Of a DNA stretch of 64,000 nt, positions 38,454 through 47,146 are shown piece after piece. The position numbers were made by a program, and so were the translations under genes. A model generated the notes under the pieces. That model searched no databases. It worked only from the letters and a program-made list of their open reading frames with translations, and had not been told where the DNA came from. Each line of letters opens with the position of its first letter. The first letter of the stretch is position 1. Source of the DNA: CAHJXF01 sp964657795 (GTDB lineage: Bacteria > Pseudomonadota > Gammaproteobacteria > Burkholderiales > Burkholderiaceae_D); contig CAZZWS010000001.1 in the NCBI GenBank assembly GCA_964657795.1, positions 6,469 to 70,468 on the forward strand. Direction: 5' to 3'.

Positions 38454-39308
38454 TCAGACCCCCGCAGGGAGCGGCTCGGAAAGCAGTTCGATCCACTCGC
38501 CGGCCTGTCCCCGCATGATTCGGACCTCGCTGACCGCAGGTTCTCCGGCGACCATGAAGCTGGCCATGGCGAACCCGGCAGGCAGTCCGATGGATGAGGA
38601 TGCACGCGCGATGGCACTTGCGGGGAACGCGTCGATCTCGATCAGGCTGCGATCGTCCAGAGCGATGGTCGTGAGCTGATGACGGAAAGCGTTCGGCATG
38701 CCGTGTTCGCGCGACAGCACATCGATCCGCGCCGCGAAGTCGGGCCCCTGGACGCGACCAAGCGCCGCGTAAGTGCTGGCTGCTGACACGATGGAAGCCG
38801 CGCCGAGTACAAGAACGAAGATTTCGCCGACGAAGCTCAACGCGCGTGGCAATTCGAAGCCGGGGATGTCCGCGTTGACCTCGGTCAGGTACAGGACTTC
38901 GTCCCCCGGCCCGCGGACCTGCATCGCGCGGATCTGATCGGTGAAATCGAAGTCCAGCACTGCCGGTTCGCCGATGATCTCGAATGCACTGCCGCGCAGG
39001 CGAGCGGCGAGCGCATCGAGATTTTGGACGATGATTTCGATGGCGTTCCAGCCGTACGACGCAAGCGGTCGGTAGCTTTTCGGTGCGCGCCCTTCGACCA
39101 GTCGAATGAAGCGTCGCGCACCGCATTCCGGATACAGCACCGCCATTCTCGTGTCAGCCGCGGCGGGGCAGCCCCACAACGCGGCAAGTTCGGATCCGAC
39201 CCGGGTGCAGCCGTTTCCGCGATACCCGAGCAACTCGCCATACGCCGCCACAGCCGCGTCCAGATCGGGCGTTACCACCGTTGCGCCGGCCACCTGCTTC
39301 AGCTTCAT
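38454..39308 (-). CDS. VOC/glyoxalase-fold protein, two domains
   Basis: This 284-aa protein starts KQVAGATVVTPDLDAAVAAY, the first strand of a vicinal-oxygen-chelate (glyoxalase/dioxygenase) fold, and has a second related half (about 145-280). I cannot assign the reaction; a full metal-ligand set is not obvious. ATG 39308 overlaps the LysR stop by 4 bp, so it is co-translated with the regulator. It probably acts in the pathway encoded to the right. Confidence 0.75.
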   Translation of the reverse strand: MKLKQVAGATVVTPDLDAAVAAYGELLGYRGNGCTRVGSELAALWGCPAAADTRMAVLYPECGARRFIRLVEGRAPKSYRPLASYGWNAIEIIVQNLDALAARLRGSAFEIIGEPAVLDFDFTDQIRAMQVRGPGDEVLYLTEVNADIPGFELPRALSFVGEIFVLVLGAASIVSAASTYAALGRVQGPDFAARIDVLSREHGMPNAFRHQLTTIALDDRSLIEIDAFPASAIARASSSIGLPAGFAMASFMVAGEPAVSEVRIMRGQAGEWIELLSEPLPAGV

Positions 39309-40267
39309 CGGGCGACTCTTGACGCAGTCTGTCGACCATTCGTCGGAAGCGCACCGTCGGTCTGACCCGCCTCGAAGATGATCTCCTCGAGCAGTCGATT
39401 GGCAGCCGGACTGAGCCGGCTCTCGTGGCGCGTGATCACGCACGCATGCCGGACCAGAGCGGTGTCGGTCAGATCCAGGGTCACGAGCGCGCCGAAGTGC
39501 AGCAAGGTGCCGATCAGTTCGGGCGAGACCGTGATGATGTAATCGTCCTCGATGCAGAGCCATGAACCGACGGCGATGGCGTCGGAGCGAATGAAGCGCT
39601 TTGGCGGTTGCAGCTTGGCGCGGATGTAGGCGAGCTGGATCGCGTCGTACACGTCGCCACGGAACGCCGGGACCATCCAGGTGTAGTCGGACAGGTCGGC
39701 CAGCGTCACGTTGGCGGCGGCCGTCAGCGGATGGGCGCGGCGCACCGCGAGGACGTCGCGCACTTCGAAGAGATGCTGGTAATCGAGATCGGCTGCATGT
39801 GCCGGATCATGACTCGGCCCGCCGGCGACGAAGTCGAGTTCGCCGGCGATCAGCTGCTCGATCAGCTGTTCGGTGTAGCCCTCGATCAGGCGAATGTGCA
39901 CGCCGGGCTGCTCGGCGTGATACCGGCGCACGGCGTTCGCGACGATCCGTCCCGCCATGGTCTCGCCGATTCCCAGCGTGACGCTGCCGCCCCGCGCGTC
40001 GCGCAGCAGGCCGATTTCCCCCATCGTCCGTTCAGACATCGCGATTTGTGTGCGCGCACGCGTCATCAGCAGCCGTCCGAACACGGTCAGGCTGATGCGT
40101 CCGCCACGTTTGCGATTGAAGAACGACACACCCGCGTTGTCCTCCATGCGCGCGATGGAAGAACTGAGCGCCTGCTGGGTCACGTTCATGCGCTGAGCCG
40201 CCGCGACGAAACTGCCACACTCGACGACGGCAAGGAAACGGCGCAATTGCATCAACTCGAGATCCAC
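39305..40267 (-). CDS. LysR-family transcription regulator
   Basis: This 320-aa LysR regulator has the N-terminal winged helix-turn-helix (FLAVVECGSFVAAAQRMNVT, then QQALSSSIARME) and a substrate-binding domain from about residue 90. The GTG at 40267 fits the usual family spacing before the helix; ATG 40252 is possible. It is divergent from the methyltransferase operon with 132 bp between them, the common layout for a LysR protein controlling the neighbouring operon. The inducer is unknown. Confidence 0.9.
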   Translation of the reverse strand: MDLELMQLRRFLAVVECGSFVAAAQRMNVTQQALSSSIARMEDNAGVSFFNRKRGGRISLTVFGRLLMTRARTQIAMSERTMGEIGLLRDARGGSVTLGIGETMAGRIVANAVRRYHAEQPGVHIRLIEGYTEQLIEQLIAGELDFVAGGPSHDPAHAADLDYQHLFEVRDVLAVRRAHPLTAAANVTLADLSDYTWMVPAFRGDVYDAIQLAYIRAKLQPPKRFIRSDAIAVGSWLCIEDDYIITVSPELIGTLLHFGALVTLDLTDTALVRHACVITRHESRLSPAANRLLEEIIFEAGQTDGALPTNGRQTASRVAR

Positions 40268-40274
40268 GAAGTCA

Positions 40275-40318
40275 CTAACCGATCAAATTTGTTTCTTTTG
40301 CGGAAGAACGATGGTTAG
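40275..40318. promoter_or_regulatory. Inverted repeat between LysR gene and methyltransferase operon
   Basis: CTAACC (40275-40280) and GGTTAG (40313-40318) face each other across 32 bp in the divergent region. They could be half-sites of the LysR regulator; the spacing is larger than the classical T-N11-A box, so this is tentative. Confidence 0.3.
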
Positions 40319-40399
40319 ACTTATTTTTGACGTGATGCCGACAATGCGTCAAGTTGCGCCCGCGCTTCTTCTTCGGACCGTCGTTTCTTGGAGATCCAC

Positions 40400-41599
40400 A
40401 TGGTCATGGCACTCGAGCACGATTTGAAACCGGCTTTGACGCCCGACGAAGTCGCTCGCGGGCGCTTCGTCTCGGGGCTGCGCAGCTTGGTCCTCAACGA
40501 GATGGCCGGCGATTTGCGGCACGCGTTCGAGGAGCGCGCGGAGCCGGCGTTTCGCGCGGCGCACGGGCGCGCGCCTGCCGGCAGTGACGAGGTTCACGCC
40601 GCGATCCGCGACGACGCGGCGTTCAAGGTCTACAGCGCGTGCCGCGTCGAGGCGCAGCGGATGGTCTGGAGCAGCGTCATTCCAAGCGTGGAGCGCGAGC
40701 GTGAGCCGCTCGAACGGCGGGCCGAGGCCGCCATCGCCGAAGGCGCTTCGACGGTCGTGCTCGATCCAGGGATGGAGGTGCCGCGCAACGTGGCCGCACT
40801 GGACGTCCATCTGATGCCCGGTGCATACGCCGGCTCGATCGGCGGCGACCTGCTCGGACCTGGTGCCGTCTACGATCGCGGGCTGGCGATCTTCTCGATG
40901 GGCCTGATGGGCCGCAACCTCGATGACATCGGTCTGTCCATGTCGGCCTACGTACGCCGACGTTTTCCCGATTTCTCGCCCCGGGCGATCCTCGACGTCG
41001 GTTGCACGATCGGCCACAACACGCTGCCCTGGAAACAGACCTATCCCGATGCCGACGTCCATGCCGTCGACGTCGCGGCTCCGGGTCTGGTCTACGCAGC
41101 GGCACGCGCCAACCTGCAGGGGCAGGCGGTCCATTTTCAGCAGATGAACGCAGAGACACTGACGTTCGACGATGGCTCTTTCGATCTCGTGTTCACGTCG
41201 ATGTTTCTGCACGAACTGTCGCCCAAGACGCGCGCGGCGTTTTTCAAGGAAGCGCACAGGGTGCTGCGTCCTGGCGGTCTGCTGCTCAATATGGAGCTGC
41301 CACCGAATCGCGAGCTGAGCGCGTTCGACGGTTTCTACCTCGACTGGGACTGCTGGTACAACGAGGAGCCGTTCTACAAGGGATTCCGTGACCAGGATCC
41401 ACGCGAGCTGTGCCGTGCCGCCGGCTTCGCGGACACCGACTATCTGCAATTCGTCACGCCGAGCATGGGCGTCTACGGCGTGGACGCCATCGCCGAAGCA
41501 GCGACTTGCGATCCACTCGCCGTCGACCGCGAGACCACGGGCCGGCTCGCCGCCGGCGTGCGCTGGTTCGCTTTCGGCGCGTGGAAGGCCGCGGCATGA
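40400..41599 (+). CDS. SAM-dependent methyltransferase with unknown N-terminal domain
   Basis: This 399-aa protein has a class I methyltransferase domain in the C-terminal half. The SAM-binding motif is AILDVGCTIGHNTLPW (about 197-212), with acidic DADVHAVDVAAPG, then DLVFTSMFLHELSP and HRVLRPGGLLLNME. The first roughly 180 residues form no domain I know. GGAG lies nine bases before ATG 40400. It is the first gene of a five-gene unit in which almost every start overlaps the preceding stop. Its substrate may be the compound degraded or modified by this island. Confidence 0.85.
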   Translation: MVMALEHDLKPALTPDEVARGRFVSGLRSLVLNEMAGDLRHAFEERAEPAFRAAHGRAPAGSDEVHAAIRDDAAFKVYSACRVEAQRMVWSSVIPSVEREREPLERRAEAAIAEGASTVVLDPGMEVPRNVAALDVHLMPGAYAGSIGGDLLGPGAVYDRGLAIFSMGLMGRNLDDIGLSMSAYVRRRFPDFSPRAILDVGCTIGHNTLPWKQTYPDADVHAVDVAAPGLVYAAARANLQGQAVHFQQMNAETLTFDDGSFDLVFTSMFLHELSPKTRAAFFKEAHRVLRPGGLLLNMELPPNRELSAFDGFYLDWDCWYNEEPFYKGFRDQDPRELCRAAGFADTDYLQFVTPSMGVYGVDAIAEAATCDPLAVDRETTGRLAAGVRWFAFGAWKAAA

Positions 41600-41910
41600 G
41601 CGATGCGAACGGCGCGGTCCAGCCGCCGATCAAGGCACGCTACGGCCCCGATGGCCGGCCGACTTTCTTCTCCGAACCGGCCATCGATCGCTTCGTCTCC
41701 GTGGTGCTCAACCTCGCATCGGAACTGTGGGTACAGACCGAGCGCGTGACGACGTTGAGCGCGCTGATCGAAAGCAAGGGTCTGGTGACACACGAGGAAA
41801 TCGATCGCGCCTGTCGTGAGGCGGAGCATGATCCGAAACGCGACGATGCTCTTCGCAGTTACATCACGAGGGTCCTGTCGCCGCTGCGCGACGAGGCCCG
41901 CTCCGCCTGA
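41596..41910 (+). CDS. Small conserved-looking protein, unknown function
   Basis: This 104-aa soluble protein overlaps the methyltransferase stop by 4 bp (ATGA), which suggests a tight functional link such as a subunit. It has KARYGPDGRPTFFSEPAIDR and a helical C-terminal half (ALIESKGLVTHEEIDRACRE). The last part faintly recalls short segments of nitrile hydratase accessory proteins, but I do not assign a function. Confidence 0.75.
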   Translation: MSDANGAVQPPIKARYGPDGRPTFFSEPAIDRFVSVVLNLASELWVQTERVTTLSALIESKGLVTHEEIDRACREAEHDPKRDDALRSYITRVLSPLRDEARSA

Positions 41911-41917
41911 GGACGCG

Positions 41918-43171
41918 ATGACTACAGCCACTTTCACCGCGGCGATAGGCGCCGCGCCGCGCCGCAGCGCCGCCCTGACCGTTTTCGTCATCGGACTGGT
42001 CGCGTGGACGCTGACCAACATGGACCAATCGCTGTTCGGCTACGCCTTGCCGGGCATCCTCTCGGAGTTCCAGCGTGGACCCGAGACGGCTGGGTTGATT
42101 CTTTCGATCTCTTTCATCGCAGCGGCGCTGATGGTCGTGGTCGCCGGCATGGCGGCCGATCGCTACGGACGCGGTGTGGTCATGGTGCTCTTGCTGGGCG
42201 GGTCCGCGATTTTTGTCGGCCTGCTCGGCTGGACCACGACGCTGTCGGCGCTGATCGCGTTGCGCGTGTTCGGATTCGGCCTCAGCGCGGGGCTGTCGCC
42301 GGTGCTCAACGCGATGGTGATCGAGAACGCACCTGCACGTCTGCGCGCGATGGCGATGGGTCTGCTCCAATGCGGCTATCCGCTCGGCTGGTTCGTCGCG
42401 TCGTTGCTGGCTGCGCCGCTGCTGGCGCGCAGCGGCTGGCGCACGGCTTGCCTAGCAGCCTTTCTCGTCGTGCCCATCGCTTTGCTCATGGGCTTCCTGC
42501 TGCGCCGACATCCGCCGGCACCGGTCGCGAAGTCCCAGGTCGTCGTCAACGGACGGGCAGCGGGCCTCCGTACGCTGCTACAGCCGCGCTATCGCGTACA
42601 TTTCTGGGCCAGTTTCGCGACCTTCTTCCTGTTCGGTGGCGCCTATGCGGGCTCGGCTTTCTTCTTTCCGACGTTCTTCACCAGCGTTCGTGGGTATTCG
42701 GAAAGCGACGCGGCGTTGCTGGTCGGTTTGTCGAACGGCGTGGCCGTGATCGGCTACCTGTCTGCTGCAGCGCTCGGCGAATACGTCATCTCGCGGCGCA
42801 ACGTGTTCGCGCTGTGGTGTCTCCTGGGTGCGGCCGCGTTGCTGATCCTGCTGTGGTCGACCGGAGGTCGGTCCGCGGACTACGTCTGGTTCGCCGTGAT
42901 GGCCATCTTCTTCTACGGAGCGATGGCGGTTTTGCCGCTGCTCGTGGCGGAAATTTTTCCGCCCGAACTGCGTGCCACGGCACTCGGGGCTTGCGCTTCG
43001 GCGCCGCTCAGCCTGGGCTTCGCGCTATTTCCGCTGATCGTGCCGGCCGTCATCGGCCATCTCGGCTGGGTCTGGGCGCTGACGATCGTGGTCGCACCGG
43101 CGCTTGCGCTTGCCGCGCTGACCGCGCTGCTGTTGCCGAGCTTAAATTCCGCAACGTTACGGGAAGCGTGA
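41918..43171 (+). CDS. MFS transporter
   Basis: This 417-aa major facilitator protein has 12 predicted helices, the loop 2-3 motif in GMAADRYGRGVVMV, and LRVFGFGLSAGLSPVLNAMV. It is related to aromatic-acid/H+ symporter-type or sugar-phosphate-type MFS proteins, but the substrate cannot be read. ATG 41918 is 7 bp after the preceding stop; the following gene's GTG overlaps its stop. It is the inner-membrane uptake candidate for this island, matching the TonB-dependent receptor at 53464. Confidence 0.9.
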   Translation: MTTATFTAAIGAAPRRSAALTVFVIGLVAWTLTNMDQSLFGYALPGILSEFQRGPETAGLILSISFIAAALMVVVAGMAADRYGRGVVMVLLLGGSAIFVGLLGWTTTLSALIALRVFGFGLSAGLSPVLNAMVIENAPARLRAMAMGLLQCGYPLGWFVASLLAAPLLARSGWRTACLAAFLVVPIALLMGFLLRRHPPAPVAKSQVVVNGRAAGLRTLLQPRYRVHFWASFATFFLFGGAYAGSAFFFPTFFTSVRGYSESDAALLVGLSNGVAVIGYLSAAALGEYVISRRNVFALWCLLGAAALLILLWSTGGRSADYVWFAVMAIFFYGAMAVLPLLVAEIFPPELRATALGACASAPLSLGFALFPLIVPAVIGHLGWVWALTIVVAPALALAALTALLLPSLNSATLREA

Positions 43172-43476
43172 AGCTCGTGCGGATCATCGTTCTGTTCAAG
43201 CTCAAGCCTGGTATCACGGAGTCCGACTACGAAAGCTGGGCACGGACGCGCGATCTGCCCACCGTCCGGGCGCTCCCGTCGATCGCCGGCTTTGACGTAT
43301 TCCGCGCGACCGGCACGTTCGGCGGTACCCCGGCGCCCTACGACTACATCGAGATCATCGACGTCGCGGACATTGACGGCTTCTGGAAGGACGTCGCCAC
43401 CGACACCATGAAGGCCGTCGCCGCCGAATTCGCCGCCGTCGCCGACGCGACGTTCGTCACGACCGAGCGACTGTGA
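43168..43476 (+). CDS. HapK/REDY-like dimeric alpha-beta-barrel protein
   Basis: This 102-aa protein resembles REDY-like HapK proteins and the EthD / dimeric alpha-beta-barrel fold: IIVLFKLKPGITESDYESWA, then DLPTVRALPSIAGFDVFRAT and YDYIEIIDVADIDGF. The function of the family is not well known. The start is GTG 43168, overlapping the MFS stop by 4 bp; the next gene also overlaps its stop. It may bind or isomerise the pathway substrate. Confidence 0.8.
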   Translation: MKLVRIIVLFKLKPGITESDYESWARTRDLPTVRALPSIAGFDVFRATGTFGGTPAPYDYIEIIDVADIDGFWKDVATDTMKAVAAEFAAVADATFVTTERL

Positions 43477-44312
43477 ACGCTCCGCGCCTGGCCGGCCGTG
43501 TGGCAGTCGTCACCGGCTCTGGACGTGCCGGCGGGCTGGGCGCTGCGATCGCGCTGCGACTCGCTGCGGAAGGCGCGGCGGTCGTGATCTCCGACATCGG
43601 CCGCTCGGTCGATGCGGCGACGCCAGAAGCGATGATCGGCACCAGCGTCAGCATGGCGGGGATGGTCGATGCGATCCGCGCGGCGGGTGGCGCCGCGTCG
43701 TCGCAGACGTGTGACGTGCGGCGCTGGTCCGACGTCGAGGCGCTGGCGCGGCACGCCGTCGAGACACACGGCCGGCTCGACATCTGGATCAACAATGCAG
43801 GTATCGGCTACCTGATGAAGCCGTTGCTCGACGTGACACCCGACGACTGGCAGTCGGTGATCGACGTCAATCTCACCGGCGCCTTCTACGGGCTGAAGGC
43901 GGCCGCGAGCATCATGGTCGCGGCCGGGCGAGGTGGCCGCATCGTCAACATCGCGAGCCAGGCATCCAAGTCGGGCTTCCCGTTCGCACAGGCCTACTGT
44001 TCGTCCAAGCACGGGCTGGTGGGCCTGGTACGGTCGGCCGCGATCGAACTCGGCGAGCATGGCATCACCGTCAACAACGTCTGCCCGAACCATGTCACCA
44101 CCGGTTTGGGCGCGTGGCAGAACGAATACTTCGCTGCGAAGACCGGCCGCACGGTCGAGCGCTACATGAGCGACATGGCTGCCCGCATTCCGATGGGTCG
44201 GCCCGGCCTTCCTGAAGACACCGCTGCGGCGGTCGCCTTTCTTTCGTCGGACGAGGCCCGCTACATCACCGCCGAGAGCCTCAATGTATCGGGTGGCGAA
44301 GAGCCGCACTGA
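43473..44312 (+). CDS. Short-chain dehydrogenase/reductase
   Basis: This 279-aa classical SDR has a modified nucleotide motif VVTGSGRAGGLGAAIA, INNAGIG, the catalytic Ser in NIASQASKSGF, the Tyr-Lys pair in AYCSSKHG, and C-terminal ITAESLNVSGGE. It oxidises or reduces a hydroxyl/keto group with NAD(P). The GTG start overlaps the HapK-like stop by 4 bp. Its 3' end overlaps the convergent MmgE/PrpD gene by 32 bp, with no terminator between. Confidence 0.92.
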   Translation: MNAPRLAGRVAVVTGSGRAGGLGAAIALRLAAEGAAVVISDIGRSVDAATPEAMIGTSVSMAGMVDAIRAAGGAASSQTCDVRRWSDVEALARHAVETHGRLDIWINNAGIGYLMKPLLDVTPDDWQSVIDVNLTGAFYGLKAAASIMVAAGRGGRIVNIASQASKSGFPFAQAYCSSKHGLVGLVRSAAIELGEHGITVNNVCPNHVTTGLGAWQNEYFAAKTGRTVERYMSDMAARIPMGRPGLPEDTAAAVAFLSSDEARYITAESLNVSGGEEPH

Positions 44313-45654
44313 GCGTGGCGGCGACATCGGTATCGTGTTCCAGCCCGTCGATCCACGCGACGAGGCCGACCTCGAGCGACGACTGCCCGGCGAATGCCAG
44401 GCAGTCCCTCGCCTTCTGCAGATGCTGCTCGCGCGTCAGCGGCCACTGCGGCGAACCGAGTTGCGCCACGACGTCGACGCGCCGCGTGCGGCCGTCGTGC
44501 AGACGGGCGATCGCATGAGCCGGTGTGAAGGCGGCCGGGTCGGGGTTGTCGTCGACCTCGACCGTGACGCGTCCGGCGATCGCGAGGCGCGCGGGATCGT
44601 GCAAGCGATCCGGCGTGAAGTCGTCGAGGCCGACCCCGCCGGTCTGCAGCACCGCGCCTGCGAGATAGGGGAAGCACAGCCGCGCGTAGGCCGGCGTCAT
44701 CGACGCGGTCGCGGCGCGCCCGACGAGCCGGTTGATCAGCGACGGCGCCCGATAGACCAGCGTGGCGAGCAGGGCAGCGGTTACGCCGTGCTCGCGCATC
44801 AAAGTCTGGGTGGCGACGATGGCGCCGTGCGCCGCGCGCCCGGTCGGAAAAGGTTTCCAGCTCACTTCGACGATCCGCGGGCCCCGGTGCAGACCATCCC
44901 GCAGCCGCTCGCCGTCGAAGCCCGCCTCGAACAGCGTCAGGTAGCCGAACGGACCCTCGATCGAACCGAGCGGTCCCGGCAGCCCGGCGAGCGCGAGGTC
45001 GAGAGCCTGGATCGCGGAGCGCGCGGCCTGCGCCACCTGCACCGGCAGCGTCGGCTTGCCTTCGATGTGCGCCTGCATCGTGCCGGACGCGAACGCCAGC
45101 GCGTAGCCGAAGGCATTGCGCAGGACGTCGGACGAGACGCCCCGCAGCTTCGCGAGAGCTGCCACCGAGCCGAAGACGCCTGCGGTCGCGGGCCGGAAGA
45201 AACGCAGCGGCGTCGTCGCCGCGACGCCGAGGCCGGTTGCGACATCGACGCCGGCCACCAGGGCGGTCAGCAGTTCTGCGCCGCTGTAGCGGCGCCCGGC
45301 CGCGTGCGCTCGATCGATTTCGGCCAGCAACACCGATGCGACGGTGGCGAGCGGGTGCACGACCGCGGGCTCGTGGACGCAATCGAACTCCTGCGCGTGG
45401 ATCTGGAAGGCGTTGACGAAAGCCGCGTCGGGCGCCGAGAGCCGGGCCGCACGACCGAGCACGCCGCACGGCCCGGCGCCGCCCCAGCCGCTCACCGCCC
45501 GCAGCACGTCTTCGGCATGCGGGGCCCGCGTTCCGGCGACGCCCACGCACAGCGTGTCGTGCAGGAAGGTTCGCGCCGCGTCGCGGGCAGCGACACTGAC
45601 GGCCTCCCAGCGAAGCGCCAGCACATGGTCGGTCAGGATTTGCGAGGCATCCAT
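44281..45654 (-). CDS. MmgE/PrpD family protein
   Basis: This 457-aa protein of the MmgE/PrpD family includes 2-methylcitrate dehydratase, cis-aconitate decarboxylase and similar lyases. Family blocks include RTFLHDTLCVGVAG, FVNAFQIHAQEFDCVHEPAV, HPLATVASVLL, LRNAFGYALAFASGTMQ and KPFPTGRAAHGAI. ATG 45654 is clear. It is divergent from the FAD oxidoreductase, 74 bp apart. A dehydration or decarboxylation of a carboxylic acid intermediate is likely; methylcitrate is only one option, and no prpB/prpC are present. Confidence 0.9.
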   Translation of the reverse strand: MDASQILTDHVLALRWEAVSVAARDAARTFLHDTLCVGVAGTRAPHAEDVLRAVSGWGGAGPCGVLGRAARLSAPDAAFVNAFQIHAQEFDCVHEPAVVHPLATVASVLLAEIDRAHAAGRRYSGAELLTALVAGVDVATGLGVAATTPLRFFRPATAGVFGSVAALAKLRGVSSDVLRNAFGYALAFASGTMQAHIEGKPTLPVQVAQAARSAIQALDLALAGLPGPLGSIEGPFGYLTLFEAGFDGERLRDGLHRGPRIVEVSWKPFPTGRAAHGAIVATQTLMREHGVTAALLATLVYRAPSLINRLVGRAATASMTPAYARLCFPYLAGAVLQTGGVGLDDFTPDRLHDPARLAIAGRVTVEVDDNPDPAAFTPAHAIARLHDGRTRRVDVVAQLGSPQWPLTREQHLQKARDCLAFAGQSSLEVGLVAWIDGLEHDTDVAATLSAALRHPIH

Positions 45655-45728
45655 GGTGGGACTCCGGATTCGAGAGTGACGACACAACAAAAGGCGCGCG
45701 TCGCGAGCGGCGCGGCAACGAGGCGAAC

Positions 45729-47123
45729 ATGGCGATCCTGAATAGCGACGAAGCCGACTTCGAGCTGTCGCTGCCGATCCTGATCGTGGGCGGCGGCGCC
45801 TGCGGTCTGACAGCGGCGCTGGCCGCAAGCGACGCCGGCTGCGATGTCGCGGTACTCGAGCGCGACAAGACGCCGATGGGCAGCAGCGGCATGTCGCTGG
45901 GTGCCGCCTGCGCAGCCGGCAGCGCCGACCAGGCGCGTCATGGCATCGAAGATGACGGCGAGATCTTTGCCGCCGACGTGCGGGTCAAGACCGGAGGCGC
46001 CGCCGATGCCGTTCTCGCGCGACGCGTCGGCGACGAGTCCGGTCCGACGCTCGACTGGCTTGACGACAAACACGGGGTGACGCTGCGGCTGGACCCGAAC
46101 TGGCCACCTGCGTTCGGCCATACGCGGACACGCATGCACGTCACACCGGGCCGCACCGGGGCCGACCTGATGTCGCGCCTCGCCGCGGCGTGCGACCACG
46201 CGGGCGTCGCCGTAGTGACGCAGGCCCGCATGACCGACGTCTTCGCCGACCGGAGCGGCGTGACCGGCGTGCGCTACGTCCGCCCCGATGGCGGCACCGC
46301 AGACGTCGGCTGCTCCGCGCTGATTCTCGCGACGTGCGGCTTCGGCGGAAATCGTACGATGATCCGGCAGTTCATTCCCACGATGGCCGAGGCGCCGTAC
46401 TTCGGATGGGAAGGCAATCAGGGCGACGGCATCCTGCACGGAGAAGCGCTGGGTGGGGCGCTCGTCGACATGGACGCCTATCAGGGCCTCGGACTGTTGG
46501 CCGAACCGCAGAGCATCGACGTCAACCCGCGCTTTTTGATCGAAGGCGGCTTCCAGGTCAACCGACGCGGCGAGCGCTTCTCCCATGAGCTCGACGACGT
46601 GTCCGGTCAGGGTGCGCGCGTGATCGCGCAGCCCGACGGCCTGGCCTGGGTGATCTTCGACCGGCGCATCCACGACCGTTGCGAGGACCTCCCGCAATAC
46701 CGCACGTTGCGTGAGAGCGGTGGCGGGCACAGCGCCGACACGCTGGCGGCGCTCGCGACCCGCATGGGCATCGATGTCGCAGGTCTGCAAGCGACTGCGG
46801 CGGCGATCGCTCCTGGCGTGCCGGATCGCTTCGGCCGCGTGTTCACCACGCCGCCGCTGACCGCCCCGTTCCACGCCATCCGCGTCACCGGCGCGATTTT
46901 CCATACGCAAGGTGGCCTGGCGATCGATGGCGACGCGCGCGTGCGTCGAGCCGATGGCTCGCTGTTGCCCAACCTCTTCGCCGGCGGCGGCACGGCCCGC
47001 GGCATCAGCGGCCGCGGCGCTTCGGGCTATCTGCCCGGCGCGGGGCTGTGCACCGCGCTGACCCTGGGCCGCATCGCCGGCCGCGCTGCGAGTCGGCTCG
47101 TGAGCGGGCAACGTCGCGGCTAG
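45729..47123 (+). CDS. FAD-dependent oxidoreductase (fumarate reductase/ketosteroid dehydrogenase-like)
   Basis: This 464-aa flavoprotein has the N-terminal dinucleotide motif ILIVGGGACGLTAALAASDA, then VLERDKTPMGSSGMSLGAAC, and the C-terminal LFAGGGTARGISGRGASGYL block of the succinate dehydrogenase/fumarate reductase flavoprotein family (FAD_binding_2). Members dehydrogenate or reduce a C-C bond next to a carbonyl. It stands alone on the plus strand between MmgE/PrpD (divergent) and the HMG-CoA-lyase gene (convergent). Confidence 0.9.
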   Translation: MAILNSDEADFELSLPILIVGGGACGLTAALAASDAGCDVAVLERDKTPMGSSGMSLGAACAAGSADQARHGIEDDGEIFAADVRVKTGGAADAVLARRVGDESGPTLDWLDDKHGVTLRLDPNWPPAFGHTRTRMHVTPGRTGADLMSRLAAACDHAGVAVVTQARMTDVFADRSGVTGVRYVRPDGGTADVGCSALILATCGFGGNRTMIRQFIPTMAEAPYFGWEGNQGDGILHGEALGGALVDMDAYQGLGLLAEPQSIDVNPRFLIEGGFQVNRRGERFSHELDDVSGQGARVIAQPDGLAWVIFDRRIHDRCEDLPQYRTLRESGGGHSADTLAALATRMGIDVAGLQATAAAIAPGVPDRFGRVFTTPPLTAPFHAIRVTGAIFHTQGGLAIDGDARVRRADGSLLPNLFAGGGTARGISGRGASGYLPGAGLCTALTLGRIAGRAASRLVSGQRRG

Positions 47124-47124
47124 G

Positions 47125-47146
47125 CGCTGCGGTCGTCCTCGCAGCG
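47125..47146. terminator. Hairpin between convergent genes
   Basis: CGCTGCG/CGCAGCG with an 8-nt loop fills the 23 bp between the FAD oxidoreductase stop and the HMG-CoA-lyase-family stop. No T run; a plausible weak bidirectional terminator. Confidence 0.4.

Noticed and set aside
44281..45654. Methylcitrate cycle (prpD) assignment
   Set aside because: No prpB, prpC or acnD/prpF nearby. The family is broad, so only MmgE/PrpD family is claimed.
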